Origin: JANXXV01 sp038200305
Lineage (GTDB): Bacteria > Acidobacteriota > Terriglobia > Bryobacterales > Bryobacteraceae
DNA length: 36,240 bases
Direction of reading: 5' to 3'
Assembly: GCA_038200305.1 (NCBI GenBank)
Contig: JBBPYD010000252.1
Span: 1 to 36,240 of the forward strand
The notes below the pieces were generated by a model that was given only the letters and a program-made list of their open reading frames with translations, searched no databases and was not told the origin of the DNA. A program made the translations under genes and the position numbers. The first letter of the stretch is position 1. Every line of letters begins with the position of its first letter. This document shows, one piece after another, positions 24,564 through 35,341 of this stretch.

Positions 24564-24697
24564 TTGACACCGCGGCAGGTGAATGGAAGTTAATTACAGT
24601 TGTGCATAGCAGGATGCAACAGGCAAGTGCTCACTCCGGTTCCGGAAAGCTGCTGCCCAGCGTTGCAGTACTTAAGTTCCGCGAGGGACTTTTTTTA
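24564..24697 (+). ncRNA. Candidate small RNA of about 100 nt upstream of mreB
   Basis: An isolated TTGACA (24564-24569) is followed at 19 nt by GTTAAT (4 of 6 to a -10). A transcript starting near 24600 would run about 100 nt to a strong terminator at 24674-24697. In between are possible stems TGCAT/ATGCA around 24602-24617, CCGG/CCGG and CTGC/GCAG. No open frame of useful length starts here, and no plus-strand gene lies upstream that would need the terminator: the previous plus gene ends at 23104. I do not recognise it as 6S, SRP or tmRNA. The remainder of the 24441-24830 gap is the mreB leader. Confidence 0.4.
24674..24697 (+). terminator. Intrinsic terminator with GNRA loop
   Basis: AAGTTCC (24674-24680) and GGGACTT (24685-24691) form a 7-bp stem with one G-U pair, closed by the tetraloop GCGA, and a run of seven T follows at once (24690-24696). 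This is a textbook Rho-independent terminator on the plus strand, 134 bases before the mreB start. Confidence 0.85.
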
Positions 24698-24748
24698 TTC
24701 ACTCCTACGATATTGAAAATACAGCTAAATGGCGCCTCTATTCATTGT

Positions 24749-24769
24749 AACCGTTGAAACGGTTATGAT
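24749..24769 (+). promoter_or_regulatory. mreB promoter region with inverted repeat
   Basis: AACCGT (24749-24754) and ACGGTT (24759-24764) form a 6-bp inverted repeat around TGAA, and TATGAT (24764-24769, 5 of 6 to the -10 consensus) begins on its last base. The -35 17 nt upstream (TTCATT) is weak. A dyad filling the spacer next to the -10 could be an operator. The start site would be near 24776, leaving a leader of about 55 nt to the mreB ATG. Confidence 0.45.
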
Positions 24770-24830
24770 ACTCTCTGATGGGAAGGTTTCCTTTCCTCCG
24801 TAAAGGCTGAAGACCACTCGAAAGCTCCTA

Positions 24831-25856
24831 ATGAATCTGCGCTCTTTATTTAGTCTCTTCTCGTCGGACCTCGCAATCGATCTCGGAACCGCAAATACTC
24901 TCGTCTTTGCCAAGGGAAAAGGCATCGTTGTCAACGAGCCTTCCATCGTCGCCATCAACAAGACGAACGGGGAAATCGAGGCTGTCGGCAAGGAGGCCAA
25001 AGAGATGGTCGGCCGTACGCCCGGCAACATCGTTGCGATCCGGCCCATGAAGGACGGCGTCATCGCCGACTTCAAGGTTACCGAGCGCATGCTCAATTAC
25101 TTCATCCATAAGGCCCATGGCCGGAAGATGTTAGTGCATCCCCGCATTGTGATCGGCGTGCCCAGTGAAATTACACAGGTGGAAAAGCGCGCGGTGATCG
25201 ATTCGGCATATCGTGCAAAGGCGAGTGAAGTACATCTTGTGGAGCAGGCGATGGTCGCGGCCATCGGCGCCGGCCTGCCGATCACGGAGCCGTCCGGAAA
25301 TATGGTGGTCGATATCGGCGGCGGCACTACCGACGTCGCTGTTGTGTCGCTATCGGGTATCGTCTACTCGCGGTCCGTCCGTGTAGCCGGCAATGAGATG
25401 GACGACGCCATCATGCAGTACCTGAAACGGAAATACAACCTGCTGATTGGCGAGCGCACGGCGGAAGCCATCAAAATTCAACTCGGCTCGGCCTATCCTT
25501 TAGATCGCCCCCTGACGATGGAGATAAAGGGACGGAATCTGATTGAAGGCGTGCCGAAGACGATCACCATCGACGACGGTGAGATCCGCGAAGCGCTATC
25601 CGAGTGCATCGCGACCATCATGAACGCCATCCGCGTAGCTCTGGAGCGAACGCCGCCGGAACTGAGCGCCGACATCAGCGATAAAGGGATTGTGCTCACC
25701 GGCGGCGGCGCCTTGATTAAAAATCTGGACCGGCGTATTCGTGAAGAGACCGGATTGCCGGTATCGATTGCGGAAGATCCGCTGGCGTCAGTTGTACTCG
25801 GCACCGGGAAAATGTTAACGGACTTTAAGCTCCTCCGGCGCATCGCAATAGAGTAG
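24831..25856 (+). CDS. mreB: Rod-shape-determining actin homologue MreB
   Basis: Bacterial actin that forms membrane-bound filaments guiding lateral wall synthesis. 341 residues, usual length. The N-terminus MNLRSLFSLFSSDLAIDLGT has an amphipathic stretch before the phosphate-1 motif DLGTANT; phosphate-2 is VVDIGGGTTDVAVVS and the adenosine motif is VLTGGGALIKNL. The start is ATG 24831 without an obvious Shine-Dalgarno. First gene of mreB-mreC-mreD-mrdA-rodA; the gap to mreC is 69 bases and without a terminator, so one transcript is likely. Confidence 0.97.
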   Translation: MNLRSLFSLFSSDLAIDLGTANTLVFAKGKGIVVNEPSIVAINKTNGEIEAVGKEAKEMVGRTPGNIVAIRPMKDGVIADFKVTERMLNYFIHKAHGRKMLVHPRIVIGVPSEITQVEKRAVIDSAYRAKASEVHLVEQAMVAAIGAGLPITEPSGNMVVDIGGGTTDVAVVSLSGIVYSRSVRVAGNEMDDAIMQYLKRKYNLLIGERTAEAIKIQLGSAYPLDRPLTMEIKGRNLIEGVPKTITIDDGEIREALSECIATIMNAIRVALERTPPELSADISDKGIVLTGGGALIKNLDRRIREETGLPVSIAEDPLASVVLGTGKMLTDFKLLRRIAIE

Positions 25857-25925
25857 GGCGGAATATTTGGATGTCTACGGGTTTTCGTAACGGGGAGCAG
25901 GCGAGGACAGTCTGCTTATTTAGCG

Positions 25926-27215
25926 ATGGAACTGCTGCTCAATCGTTACCGTAATCTGACCGTCTTGCTGGTTGTGATCGGCGCGCAGTTGCTTCTGCTC
26001 GCCTATCAGGTGAAAAGCAACCAGGATGTCAGGCTCGTCCGCGTCTGGGCGGTAACCGCGGTTACTCCTCTCGCTCGAATTTTGGAAGTGGTCCGGCGAA
26101 ACACTATTGGCGTCGCCGAAGACTATTTCGACCTCGTCAACGTTCGGGATGAAAACAACCAGGTCAAGAAAGAACTAGGCCGCTTGAAAATGGAGAATCA
26201 GTTCCTCAAAACGGAGCTGCAAACGGCCGATCGGGCACAGGCTCTTCAGGTGTTTCAGTCCCGGACGCCATCCCGGACCATTGCCGCGCGGATCATCGGG
26301 AACGGAACGGGCACAAACTCGAAGGACGTATTGATCGACCGTGGTTCCGGCAGCGGCGTGAGGCGTGGTATGGCCGTCGTGACTCCCGATGGGATTGTGG
26401 GAAAGGTCCTCGCCTCTTATCCAACCGCATCGCAGGTTCTGCTGATCACGGACCCATCCTTCGCGGCTGGCGTTATTTCTGAAAAGAATCACATCCACGG
26501 AACGCTGAAAGGAACGGGCCAAAGCAAGTGCAAGATCGACTACGTGCAGAACGAAGAGAGAGTCGACGTGGGAGAGGCGTTTTACACCTCCGGCGAGGAT
26601 CGGGTGTTTCCGAAAGGCTTACCTGTCGGGACGGCGACCGTGGTGCGTCCAGGTCAGACTTTTAAAGAGATCTACGTAGTGCCCAGTGGTAGTCAGAACG
26701 GACTCGAAGAGGTACTGGTCGTCTTGGAAGGGGTACACCAGGACATCCCGGACGCACCGGCGGCGGCTTCGAACGACATTTATATTATGCCGCCACCGAA
26801 GGCGAAAGACGGAACCGCTGCCGCGCCGGATCTGCCAGGAAGCAATCTGAGCACCGATGCCGACCGCCTGCGCGAACGTTATAAAAGGATCGGCGAGGCG
26901 CAAGGGCACGCATTTGGAGAGGGCAGGCCAGGAAATTTCAATCTGAACCCGGATGAAGCGAAGCCTCCGGCAGCCGTTCCCGGCCAACCGAGCCGCAGCC
27001 AACCGAGCGGCGGCCAACCGAGCGGCGGCCATCAGGGAGCGGTCTCGCCACTATCGCCCAGCACTCCGGCCGCAGGCGCCCGCCCCTCGATCACGCCGAA
27101 ACCGGGGACCGCGATTGTAGTGCCATCGGATAAGCCGGCGTCCCCGAAAATAACGCCCAAGCCCGTCAAGCCAGTCACTGCGCCGGAGTCCACCGCATCT
27201 CCGTCCAATCCATGA
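25926..27215 (+). CDS. mreC: Rod-shape-determining protein MreC with long Pro-rich tail
   Basis: Bitopic inner-membrane protein linking MreB to PBP2 and RodA from the periplasmic side. A TM helix at about residues 11-27 (LTVLLVVIGAQLLLLAY) is followed by a coiled coil (about 70-105, NNQVKKELGRLKMENQFLK) and the MreC beta-barrel core with IDRGSGSGVRRGMAVV, GIVGKVL and VLLITDPSFAAGV. Most MreC proteins end soon after the core (about 280 residues); this one has some 150 extra residues rich in Pro, Ser, Ala and Lys, including three copies of a 15-bp repeat (26983-27027). The tail may reach into peptidoglycan. The stop overlaps the mreD start as ATGA. Confidence 0.93.
   Translation: MELLLNRYRNLTVLLVVIGAQLLLLAYQVKSNQDVRLVRVWAVTAVTPLARILEVVRRNTIGVAEDYFDLVNVRDENNQVKKELGRLKMENQFLKTELQTADRAQALQVFQSRTPSRTIAARIIGNGTGTNSKDVLIDRGSGSGVRRGMAVVTPDGIVGKVLASYPTASQVLLITDPSFAAGVISEKNHIHGTLKGTGQSKCKIDYVQNEERVDVGEAFYTSGEDRVFPKGLPVGTATVVRPGQTFKEIYVVPSGSQNGLEEVLVVLEGVHQDIPDAPAAASNDIYIMPPPKAKDGTAAAPDLPGSNLSTDADRLRERYKRIGEAQGHAFGEGRPGNFNLNPDEAKPPAAVPGQPSRSQPSGGQPSGGHQGAVSPLSPSTPAAGARPSITPKPGTAIVVPSDKPASPKITPKPVKPVTAPESTASPSNP
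26983..27027 (+). repeat. Three 15-bp tandem repeats in mreC
   Basis: The unit GCCAACCGAGCGGCG is present three times in a row (26983-26997, 26998-27012, 27013-27027). Copies two and three are identical and copy one differs at two bases; a partial fourth unit begins after them. The repeats encode QPSRS-QPSGG-QPSGG in the periplasmic tail. In-frame repeats of this kind can change number by slippage without breaking the gene. Confidence 0.85.
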
Positions 27216-27745
27216 ATGAATTCAGTGACCGGCTGCTTACGGAGGTGCAGCGAAAGACCCGGATCTTCAAATTCCGGCCGCTCACAATCGTGCTGGTTCC
27301 TCTTGCGGCCATCCTGTTCCAGGTCTATGTCCCGCATTTTTTTCCTTACCTGCGTTATCTAGAGCTGCCCCTGCTGGTCACGGTGTACTTCGGATTGATG
27401 CGCCGGCAACCGATTGCCGGGCTTTTGTTCGGCGCTGGAATCGGCCTTGCGCAAGATTCGCTTTCGGCTGCAAATCAGCCGCTCGGCATGTTTGGAATTG
27501 TAAAAACGTTGGTCGGCTACTTTGCCGCTTCCATCAGCATGCGCTTTGACGTGGACAATCCGTTGATCCAATTCGTGCTCGGGTTCTTCTTTTTCTTTTT
27601 CCACCAGTTCTTCTATTGGGTGCTGTCGCGCGCGCTTCTGGGGCAGCAGATCGATTTCGATCCGCAACAGACTTTCGTGCTCGGATTACTAAATGCGGCG
27701 GTCGCCGTGCCATTGTTCATGCTTTTAGATAAAATGAAGGAGTAG
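27212..27745 (+). CDS. mreD: Rod-shape-determining membrane protein MreD
   Basis: 177 residues with about five or six hydrophobic segments, including one made almost entirely of Phe (VLGFFFFFFHQFFYW, near residues 125-140). Known to work with MreB, MreC and RodA in the elongasome, where it affects MreC binding to PBP2. Sequence motifs of MreD are weak; the call rests on size, topology, FGAGIGLAQDSLS and especially position between mreC and mrdA. The ATG overlaps the mreC stop by four bases. Confidence 0.88.
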   Translation: MNEFSDRLLTEVQRKTRIFKFRPLTIVLVPLAAILFQVYVPHFFPYLRYLELPLLVTVYFGLMRRQPIAGLLFGAGIGLAQDSLSAANQPLGMFGIVKTLVGYFAASISMRFDVDNPLIQFVLGFFFFFFHQFFYWVLSRALLGQQIDFDPQQTFVLGLLNAAVAVPLFMLLDKMKE

Positions 27746-27766
27746 GTTCGTTTTTCGAACAGGTTC

Positions 27767-29746
27767 TTGTTTACCCTTTTTCCAATTGAACACGGCAAAG
27801 AGGAGTTATCCACCACTCCGTTGCTCCGCGAGGACACCAAGTTCGCGGCTGGAAAGATCGCTGCGTTCCAATACGTCACGGTTGGGGTTTTCCTGTTTCT
27901 CGTGGCGGGATTCTGGAACCTGCAAGTTCAAAATGCGGAAGGCTATACCGAGCAGGCGGACCGCAACCGCATCAAATCGCTGCCGCTGTTGGCGCCCCGC
28001 GGGAAAATATTAGACCGCGACGGCCGCGTGATCGTCGATAACCACTCGACGTTCAGCCTGATCCTTTCGCGCGAAAACCTGAAGACCGAGCACCTGAAAG
28101 CCATCGCAGACGGCCTGAACCTCAATTACGAAGACCTCCTCGCGCGTCTGCGCCGCTTCCGCGGCCGGCCGTCGTACGAACCCATCATCATCAAGGAAGA
28201 GCTAACACCCGGCGAGTTGGCGTTTGTCGATTCGCACCGCGATCCGGAAACGTTTCCAGAAATGGAACTGATTCGCGCGCAGAGGCGCCTTTATCCCAAG
28301 GATGGGCTGGCAGCACACGTAATCGGATACGTGGGCGAGGTCAGCGAGGGCGAACTCAACAGCGCCGAGTTCATCAAGTACGACCCAGGCGATATTGTCG
28401 GCAAGCAGGGCATCGAACGTGAATACAATGGCATTCTGATGGGCGTGGACGGTCAGCGGCAGGTCGTCGTGGACAACCGCGGAAAAGAACGAAGCCTGAT
28501 CGGGATGAAAGAGGCGGTGCCGGGCAAAAGTCTGAAACTGACTCTCGACCTGGATGTGCAGGCTGTAGCCGAACTCGCGATGGAAAACCGGCGGGGCGCG
28601 GTGGTGGCGCTCGATCCCAGAACCGGGGAAGTGCTCGCGATGGTGAGCCGTCCTGCCTACGATCCGAACCGCTTTGCCGGGCGTATCCGGACCGCCGATT
28701 GGAAAGAAATCTTGAACAATCCGGACAAGCCGATGCTGAACCGTGCCATGCAGGCGCAGCTTGCCCCCGGATCGACGTTTAAACCGCTAATGGCTCTGGC
28801 CGCGCTGGAAACAGGAATTATCGACGAAAATTTCACGGTGCAATGCAACGGCGGCGCCTCGTTCTATGGGCGCTACTTCCATTGCCATAAGAAAGGCGGC
28901 CATGGCACAGTCAATCTGCATAAGGCGATTGCTCAATCTTGCGACGTCTTCTTTTACACCGTCGGGAATAAGATGGGCATTGACAACATCGCCAAATACG
29001 CCGAGATGGCCGGGCTGGGGGAGAAGACCGGTGTCGATCTTCCCAATGAGGCGGAAGGCGTTGTTCCCTCATCCAAGTGGAAAATCCGCAATTTCCGTCA
29101 GAAATGGTACGCCGGTGAGACCATCTCGGTATCCATAGGACAAGGCGCGCTTACCGTAACGCCGCTGCAACTCGCCAGGGCAATCGGAGGAATTGCTACC
29201 GGCGGAGTTTGGCAGCGCCCGCATCTGACCATGGACCCGTCGCAGGGTGACTCCGGCAAGCGTAGCGCGGTGAACCTGGACAACATCATGCAAGTCATTA
29301 ATGGAATGTACGCGGTAGTGAATGAGGGCGGCACGGGCCGGATCGCGCAGATTCCGGGCCTGGAAGTCTGTGGCAAAACAGGCACCGCACAGCTTGCGTC
29401 GAATGACTTGCTCAAGGGCACTGCCGCCGGGCGGGCCATGAAAGACAATGGATGGTTCGTAGGTTTCGCGCCCCGTCAAAGTCCAGAGATCGTTGTGGTC
29501 GCTCTGTTTGAAGGCGGTTCCCACGGCGATCTGGCTGCCCCGATTGTGGCCGATGTGATCAAAGCATATTTCGACAAGAGGCTTCGGACCTCCCCGCAGC
29601 AGATGTTAGCTGAATTGCCGAATTTCGGACCCGTAAGGACGGCGCGCGCTTCACTCCCGCAGTCTCCGGAACCATTGATTGCGAGAATTCCTATTTCGCC
29701 AGCCGCCACTGAAACCAAATCACAAGCGGCCGAGGAGCAGCGGTGA
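27767..29746 (+). CDS. mrdA: Penicillin-binding protein 2 (elongasome transpeptidase)
   Basis: Class B PBP that cross-links peptidoglycan during elongation. One TM helix near residues 36-54 (VTVGVFLFLVAGFWNLQVQ), a pedestal domain with APRGKILDRDGRVIVDN and RLYPKDGLAAHVIGYVG, then the transpeptidase domain: SxxK in APGSTFKPL (Ser near 336), SxN-type motif as SCD in AQSCDVFFY, and KTG in VCGKTGTAQ (near 537). 659 residues. The only start near the domain boundary is TTG 27767, with AGG four nt upstream. A GTTCG-T5-CGAAC hairpin (27746-27760) lies between mreD and this start and may tune its translation. The stop overlaps rodA as GTGA. Confidence 0.94.
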   Translation: MFTLFPIEHGKEELSTTPLLREDTKFAAGKIAAFQYVTVGVFLFLVAGFWNLQVQNAEGYTEQADRNRIKSLPLLAPRGKILDRDGRVIVDNHSTFSLILSRENLKTEHLKAIADGLNLNYEDLLARLRRFRGRPSYEPIIIKEELTPGELAFVDSHRDPETFPEMELIRAQRRLYPKDGLAAHVIGYVGEVSEGELNSAEFIKYDPGDIVGKQGIEREYNGILMGVDGQRQVVVDNRGKERSLIGMKEAVPGKSLKLTLDLDVQAVAELAMENRRGAVVALDPRTGEVLAMVSRPAYDPNRFAGRIRTADWKEILNNPDKPMLNRAMQAQLAPGSTFKPLMALAALETGIIDENFTVQCNGGASFYGRYFHCHKKGGHGTVNLHKAIAQSCDVFFYTVGNKMGIDNIAKYAEMAGLGEKTGVDLPNEAEGVVPSSKWKIRNFRQKWYAGETISVSIGQGALTVTPLQLARAIGGIATGGVWQRPHLTMDPSQGDSGKRSAVNLDNIMQVINGMYAVVNEGGTGRIAQIPGLEVCGKTGTAQLASNDLLKGTAAGRAMKDNGWFVGFAPRQSPEIVVVALFEGGSHGDLAAPIVADVIKAYFDKRLRTSPQQMLAELPNFGPVRTARASLPQSPEPLIARIPISPAATETKSQAAEEQR

Positions 29747-30834
29747 CCGGTTACCGTTCCATTCGCGATCTCGACTGGCCGCTTCTGCTGATCACTTTGG
29801 CCATCTGCTCCCTGGGGGTTCTCCAGATCTACAGTGCCACTCACGACACCATCTGGAAGGATGCCTGGTGGAAGCAGATCGTCTGGATTGGCGCCGGGCT
29901 GGTGCTCCTGTGGGTTGTTACGAACATCGATTATCACACCCTCTTGGGCCAAGTCTATGTATTTTATGCTCTTTCTATTGTTACCCTGATCGCCGTGTTT
30001 CTGGTGGGTACTAAAGTTTTTGGTTCCCGCCGATGGATTCCTGTCGGAGGAGGGTTCAAGCTCCAGGTATCGGAGTTCGTCAAGCTGGTCATCATTCTTC
30101 TGGTTGCCCGGTTCATGACCGAGTTGAAGAGGGACGATCTGGATTGGCGCGATCTGTTGAAAATAGGCGGCTTGGTCGGTGTGCCCATGCTGCTGGTGAT
30201 GAAGCAGCCGGACTTGGGGACAGCCCTGACGTACTTGCCTATTCTGGTTGGGGGGATTCTGCTGGCCGGCCTCCGGTGGCAGTATATCGCGGTGCTGGTT
30301 GCGGCTTTGGCGCTTACGCTGCCGGTCGGCTGGTATTTCCTGCAGGATTATCAGAAGGCCCGGCTCACCACGTTTTTGGATCCGGCAAAGGATCCGCGGG
30401 GGCAAGGTTACCAAGTGATTCAGTCGAAGATCGCGGTGGGCGCGGGGGGCATGTGGGGCAAAGGTGTCACCCGCGGCACACAAACTCAGTTGCAGTTTCT
30501 ACCCGTACCTCACACAGATTTCATCTTCTCGGCCTTCAGTGAGGAGCATGGATTCGTCGGAGTTGTTGTAGTATTAGGGTTGTATTTCCTTTTGTTGATG
30601 CAAATCGTGCAGAATGCGCAAACGGCTCCAGACCGGGCCGGTACGTACATCTGCATGGGCGTCTGTACGTTGCTGCTGTTTCACGTTCTTGTGAACGTGG
30701 GGATGGTCGTGGGCCGGATGCCGGTCACGGGCATTCCGCTGCCACTGATGAGTGCCGGTGGCTCCAATATTTTGTCTGTTTTTTTGATGCTGGGCTTGGT
30801 GAACAATGTCCGGCTGCGAAGATTTGTGAACTAG
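29743..30834 (+). CDS. rodA: RodA peptidoglycan glycosyltransferase (SEDS family)
   Basis: Polytopic membrane enzyme polymerising lipid II in complex with PBP2. 363 residues with about ten TM segments. SEDS motifs seen: GSRRWIPVGGGFKLQVSEFVKL (split here as GSRRWIP and QVSEFVKL), KQPDLGTAL with the functionally important Asp, DFIFSAFSEEHGF, and the C-terminal GIPLPLMSAGGSN. The start is GTG 29743, overlapping the mrdA stop by four bases, with GGAG about six nt upstream in the mrdA 3' end. Last gene of the mre operon. Confidence 0.95.
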   Translation: MTGYRSIRDLDWPLLLITLAICSLGVLQIYSATHDTIWKDAWWKQIVWIGAGLVLLWVVTNIDYHTLLGQVYVFYALSIVTLIAVFLVGTKVFGSRRWIPVGGGFKLQVSEFVKLVIILLVARFMTELKRDDLDWRDLLKIGGLVGVPMLLVMKQPDLGTALTYLPILVGGILLAGLRWQYIAVLVAALALTLPVGWYFLQDYQKARLTTFLDPAKDPRGQGYQVIQSKIAVGAGGMWGKGVTRGTQTQLQFLPVPHTDFIFSAFSEEHGFVGVVVVLGLYFLLLMQIVQNAQTAPDRAGTYICMGVCTLLLFHVLVNVGMVVGRMPVTGIPLPLMSAGGSNILSVFLMLGLVNNVRLRRFVN

Positions 30835-31103
30835 AGTTTTGAATTTTAGATCGACCGAGATGTCGACTACCCGGATTGAGGTTGGTGGGAGTTGGTTCCG
30901 CTACCGAATTGTATAAGTCGTTAACAGGGAGCCGAGGGTGTTTAGAGACTGCTCCACGATATTTCTCCACCCAGGCGGCCAAGGCAATTTGATTTTTTAG
31001 CATCACGTGTCCAACGCCACAATCGCGAAGGACGCGTGGAACCGAATCGAACTGATCTCTTTTCCATGGGAGTTTCTTTCGGCCGTGAAAACGGAGAAGG
31101 TCC
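30835..31103. other. Intergenic region between rodA and rng
   Basis: 269 bases. The last part carries the rng ribosome binding site GGAGAAGG. A long leader of this kind fits the autoregulated 5' UTR of RNase E genes, but I found no convincing stem set. The minus strand is open over the region, but the frame crosses the rodA 3' end and has no start signals, so I do not call it. No terminator with a T run is evident after rodA. Confidence 0.4.
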
Positions 31104-33641
<2,538 letters not shown>

Positions 33642-33693
33642 CGCGGCTTGTTACACTAATCTTTGCGGGTTCGCACTGAATCCGCGCGGAACC

Positions 33694-33783
33694 GGAGAGA
33701 TGGCCGAGTGGCTGAAGGCGCACGCTTGGAAAGCGTGTATAGGGGAAACTCTATCCAGGGTTCGAATCCCTGTCTCTCCGCCA
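33694..33783 (+). tRNA. tRNA-Ser (anticodon GGA)
   Basis: A complete class II tRNA of 90 bases with encoded CCA. The acceptor stem is GGAGAGA (33694-33700) with TCTCTCC (33773-33779), discriminator G and CCA 33781-33783. The anticodon stem CACGC/GCGTG encloses TTGGAAA with anticodon GGA at 33728-33730, reading UCC and UCU. A long variable arm follows, and the T arm is CAGGGTTCGAATCCCTG. The direct repeat of the islet starts at its last bases. Confidence 0.97.
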
Positions 33784-33834
33784 TCTTAATTTCGGCAACA
33801 AATCCCCCTATAAGACGAAGATCGCTGGATGGTC
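33780..33834 (+). repeat. Left copy of an imperfect 55-bp direct repeat
   Basis: Starts on the last bases of tRNA-Ser (GCCA) and continues with TTTCGGCAACAAATCCCC, shared exactly with the copy at 34111-34165; further on GCTGGATGGTC is shared again, with indels between. In the right copy this sequence is the end of the mutarotase-like gene (minus strand), including its stop codon; here the frame is broken, so this is a relic of that gene's 3' end. Confidence 0.8.
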
Positions 33835-33926
33835 TAACGCTCTGATGTGGTGTCTCACGTTAAAATTTACCACTCCCTTGCGCTAAAGCGAGCCACGGTC
33901 GGCTCAGGATTCTGGCGAATGGCTAC

Positions 33927-34110
33927 ATGAAAACGACCATCTGCGCCCCGGAAGAGCCTGTGTGAACAGAGGCCGTGGGAAGACGAAGTGCTCCGGGAAG
34001 TTTACGCGGCGCGTGACGCTTATGCGGCAGAGCACGGGCTACGATCTGGACCGGGTCTATGCCGACCTAAAACGCCAGGAGGCCAGCAGCCGCCTCCGGC
34101 GAGTGATAGC
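33927..34110 (+). pseudogene. Frameshifted small ORF resembling toxin-antitoxin accessory proteins
   Basis: Three pieces in different frames. An ATG at 33927 gives MKTTICAPEEPV then a stop. The second frame reads WEDEVLREVYAARDAYAAEHG (33976-34038, shown as WEDEVLREVYAAR and DAYAAEHG). The third continues GYDLDRVYADLKRQEASSR and LRRVIA. Removing one G from the GGG at 34036-34038 joins the second and third pieces. The joined sequence resembles short proteins with a YD-x5-DL core often found next to toxin-antitoxin genes; this is recall, not a search. It lies between the two direct repeats. The rest of 33835-33926 holds nothing I recognise. Confidence 0.5.
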
Positions 34111-34165
34111 GCCATCTATTTCGGCAACAAATCCCCCACCACAAGAGTAATGCCGCTGGATGGTC
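34111..34165 (+). repeat. Right copy of the imperfect 55-bp direct repeat
   Basis: Matches 33780-33834, at a distance of 331 bases, with the shared block TTTCGGCAACAAATCCCC and a later GCTGGATGGTC. Unlike the left copy it is functional sequence: it encodes the last residues (SSGITLVVGDLLPK) and the stop codon of the minus-strand gene at 34116-35213. Confidence 0.8.
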
Positions 34166-35213
34166 CACCCTCCCGCTCATTAACAATCAAGCGGCCCTCC
34201 GAGTAACTCACTCGCGACACCCCTTTGAAGGTCTTCGGAATGCGGAAAAGGAAGGCCGCGTAGGATCTGGTGTCGGTCTGTCCTGCATCTAAATACTTGT
34301 AAATGGGGCGGCCAAAGATAGAGCCTTTCGCGATCAGTATCGGGTAAGGCTGGTGCAGTCCCGTGGTGCCAAATTCCAATCCGCGCGCGGCCGGCTTGCC
34401 GCCTTTCACATCCCGCCATGCGTTGAACCACGGGTAGTCGGAAGTTTTCCAGATGTAGCCGATGAGCAAGCCTTTTTCGGGATTCGCTGCCGTCGCCCAT
34501 CCATACTCTTCGTCAATTGTGTACGAGACCACGTTAGGCATCGGGTCAGTGGTCAGGTGACGCATGTCCACAGGTGTCCCGTCTTTCAGCGCCTGCGGCC
34601 AATAGACGGATGGTTCCTCCGGATTGGGCAGCGGGCTGCTCTGCATGAATCCCTTGCGCCCATTTGAGTCAACTATGGTGTTTTCATCCAGGAAAGGCGG
34701 TCCAATGGTCGCGTGTTGCACCATGTTGTAGATCCGGCCCAGCTTGTTGTTGTTCTTAACCTCTTCGGTGACCATGAAAAATGATGCTGTGCCGGACAGC
34801 CGGATCTGCCGCGTGATGCTGAGACCAGCGAGCGGCAACACCGCCGACATGCGGGCGTTCACCGTACCGCCCTGCTGCTCAGAGTCATTCAAGAGCTTCC
34901 AATCGACGCGTGACGCTTCCCCGTGGAATGGCATCCCGTTGCTCTTCTCCGCATCGGACGGAGCTCCCCATCGATCGAGACACAGAAACTGGCCCATCGG
35001 ACGAGCGCTGGTTTTCCCGCCCTTCTCCTCCCACTGCAACGGATTCAGACCACCATCCCGCAGATGAAAATCGACGATGGACCCACCGGCAATGTCTACG
35101 GTCAACTGTGCCCCCTTGCCGTCCAGCACCACGGACCGCCGGCCATTGACGACTGTTTCGGCGCCAGATGCCTCGATCAGCACCAGCGCCATGAGAAAGC
35201 AAATGGATTTCAT
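34116..35213 (-). CDS. Secreted galactose-mutarotase-like protein
   Basis: 365 residues with a Sec signal peptide (MKSICFLMALVLIEASGA). The mature part is beta-strand-rich with the rhythm of galactose mutarotase-like (aldose epimerase fold) proteins: GAQLTVDIAGGSIVDFHLRD at the start, ITRQIRLSGTASFFMVTEEV, YNMVQHATIGPP with a conserved-looking His, YGWATAANPEKGLLIGYIW, and GLHQPYPILI. It may bind or convert a sugar outside the cytoplasm; the substrate is unknown and I cannot place catalytic residues with certainty. GGAG lies about six nt before the ATG at 35213. Its 3' end forms the right copy of the 55-bp repeat. Confidence 0.7.
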   Translation of the reverse strand: MKSICFLMALVLIEASGAETVVNGRRSVVLDGKGAQLTVDIAGGSIVDFHLRDGGLNPLQWEEKGGKTSARPMGQFLCLDRWGAPSDAEKSNGMPFHGEASRVDWKLLNDSEQQGGTVNARMSAVLPLAGLSITRQIRLSGTASFFMVTEEVKNNNKLGRIYNMVQHATIGPPFLDENTIVDSNGRKGFMQSSPLPNPEEPSVYWPQALKDGTPVDMRHLTTDPMPNVVSYTIDEEYGWATAANPEKGLLIGYIWKTSDYPWFNAWRDVKGGKPAARGLEFGTTGLHQPYPILIAKGSIFGRPIYKYLDAGQTDTRSYAAFLFRIPKTFKGVSRVSYSEGRLIVNEREGGPSSGITLVVGDLLPK

Positions 35214-35341
35214 AGATTCTCCGATACTCTATCAAGCCTTGGCCGCCGATGTTGTCTTTTCCAATCTGTTCACGCATGTATAAACGGAGGCGGAAAGGGG
35301 TTCACCCTTCATCCTGCCCATCACAAAAAAAGGAATCGACT

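Noticed and set aside
24600..24690. SRP (4.5S) RNA before mreB
   Set aside because: The conserved GGAAGNAGC-type apical motif and its paired strand are absent; CCGGTTCCGG is only a short self-complementary element.
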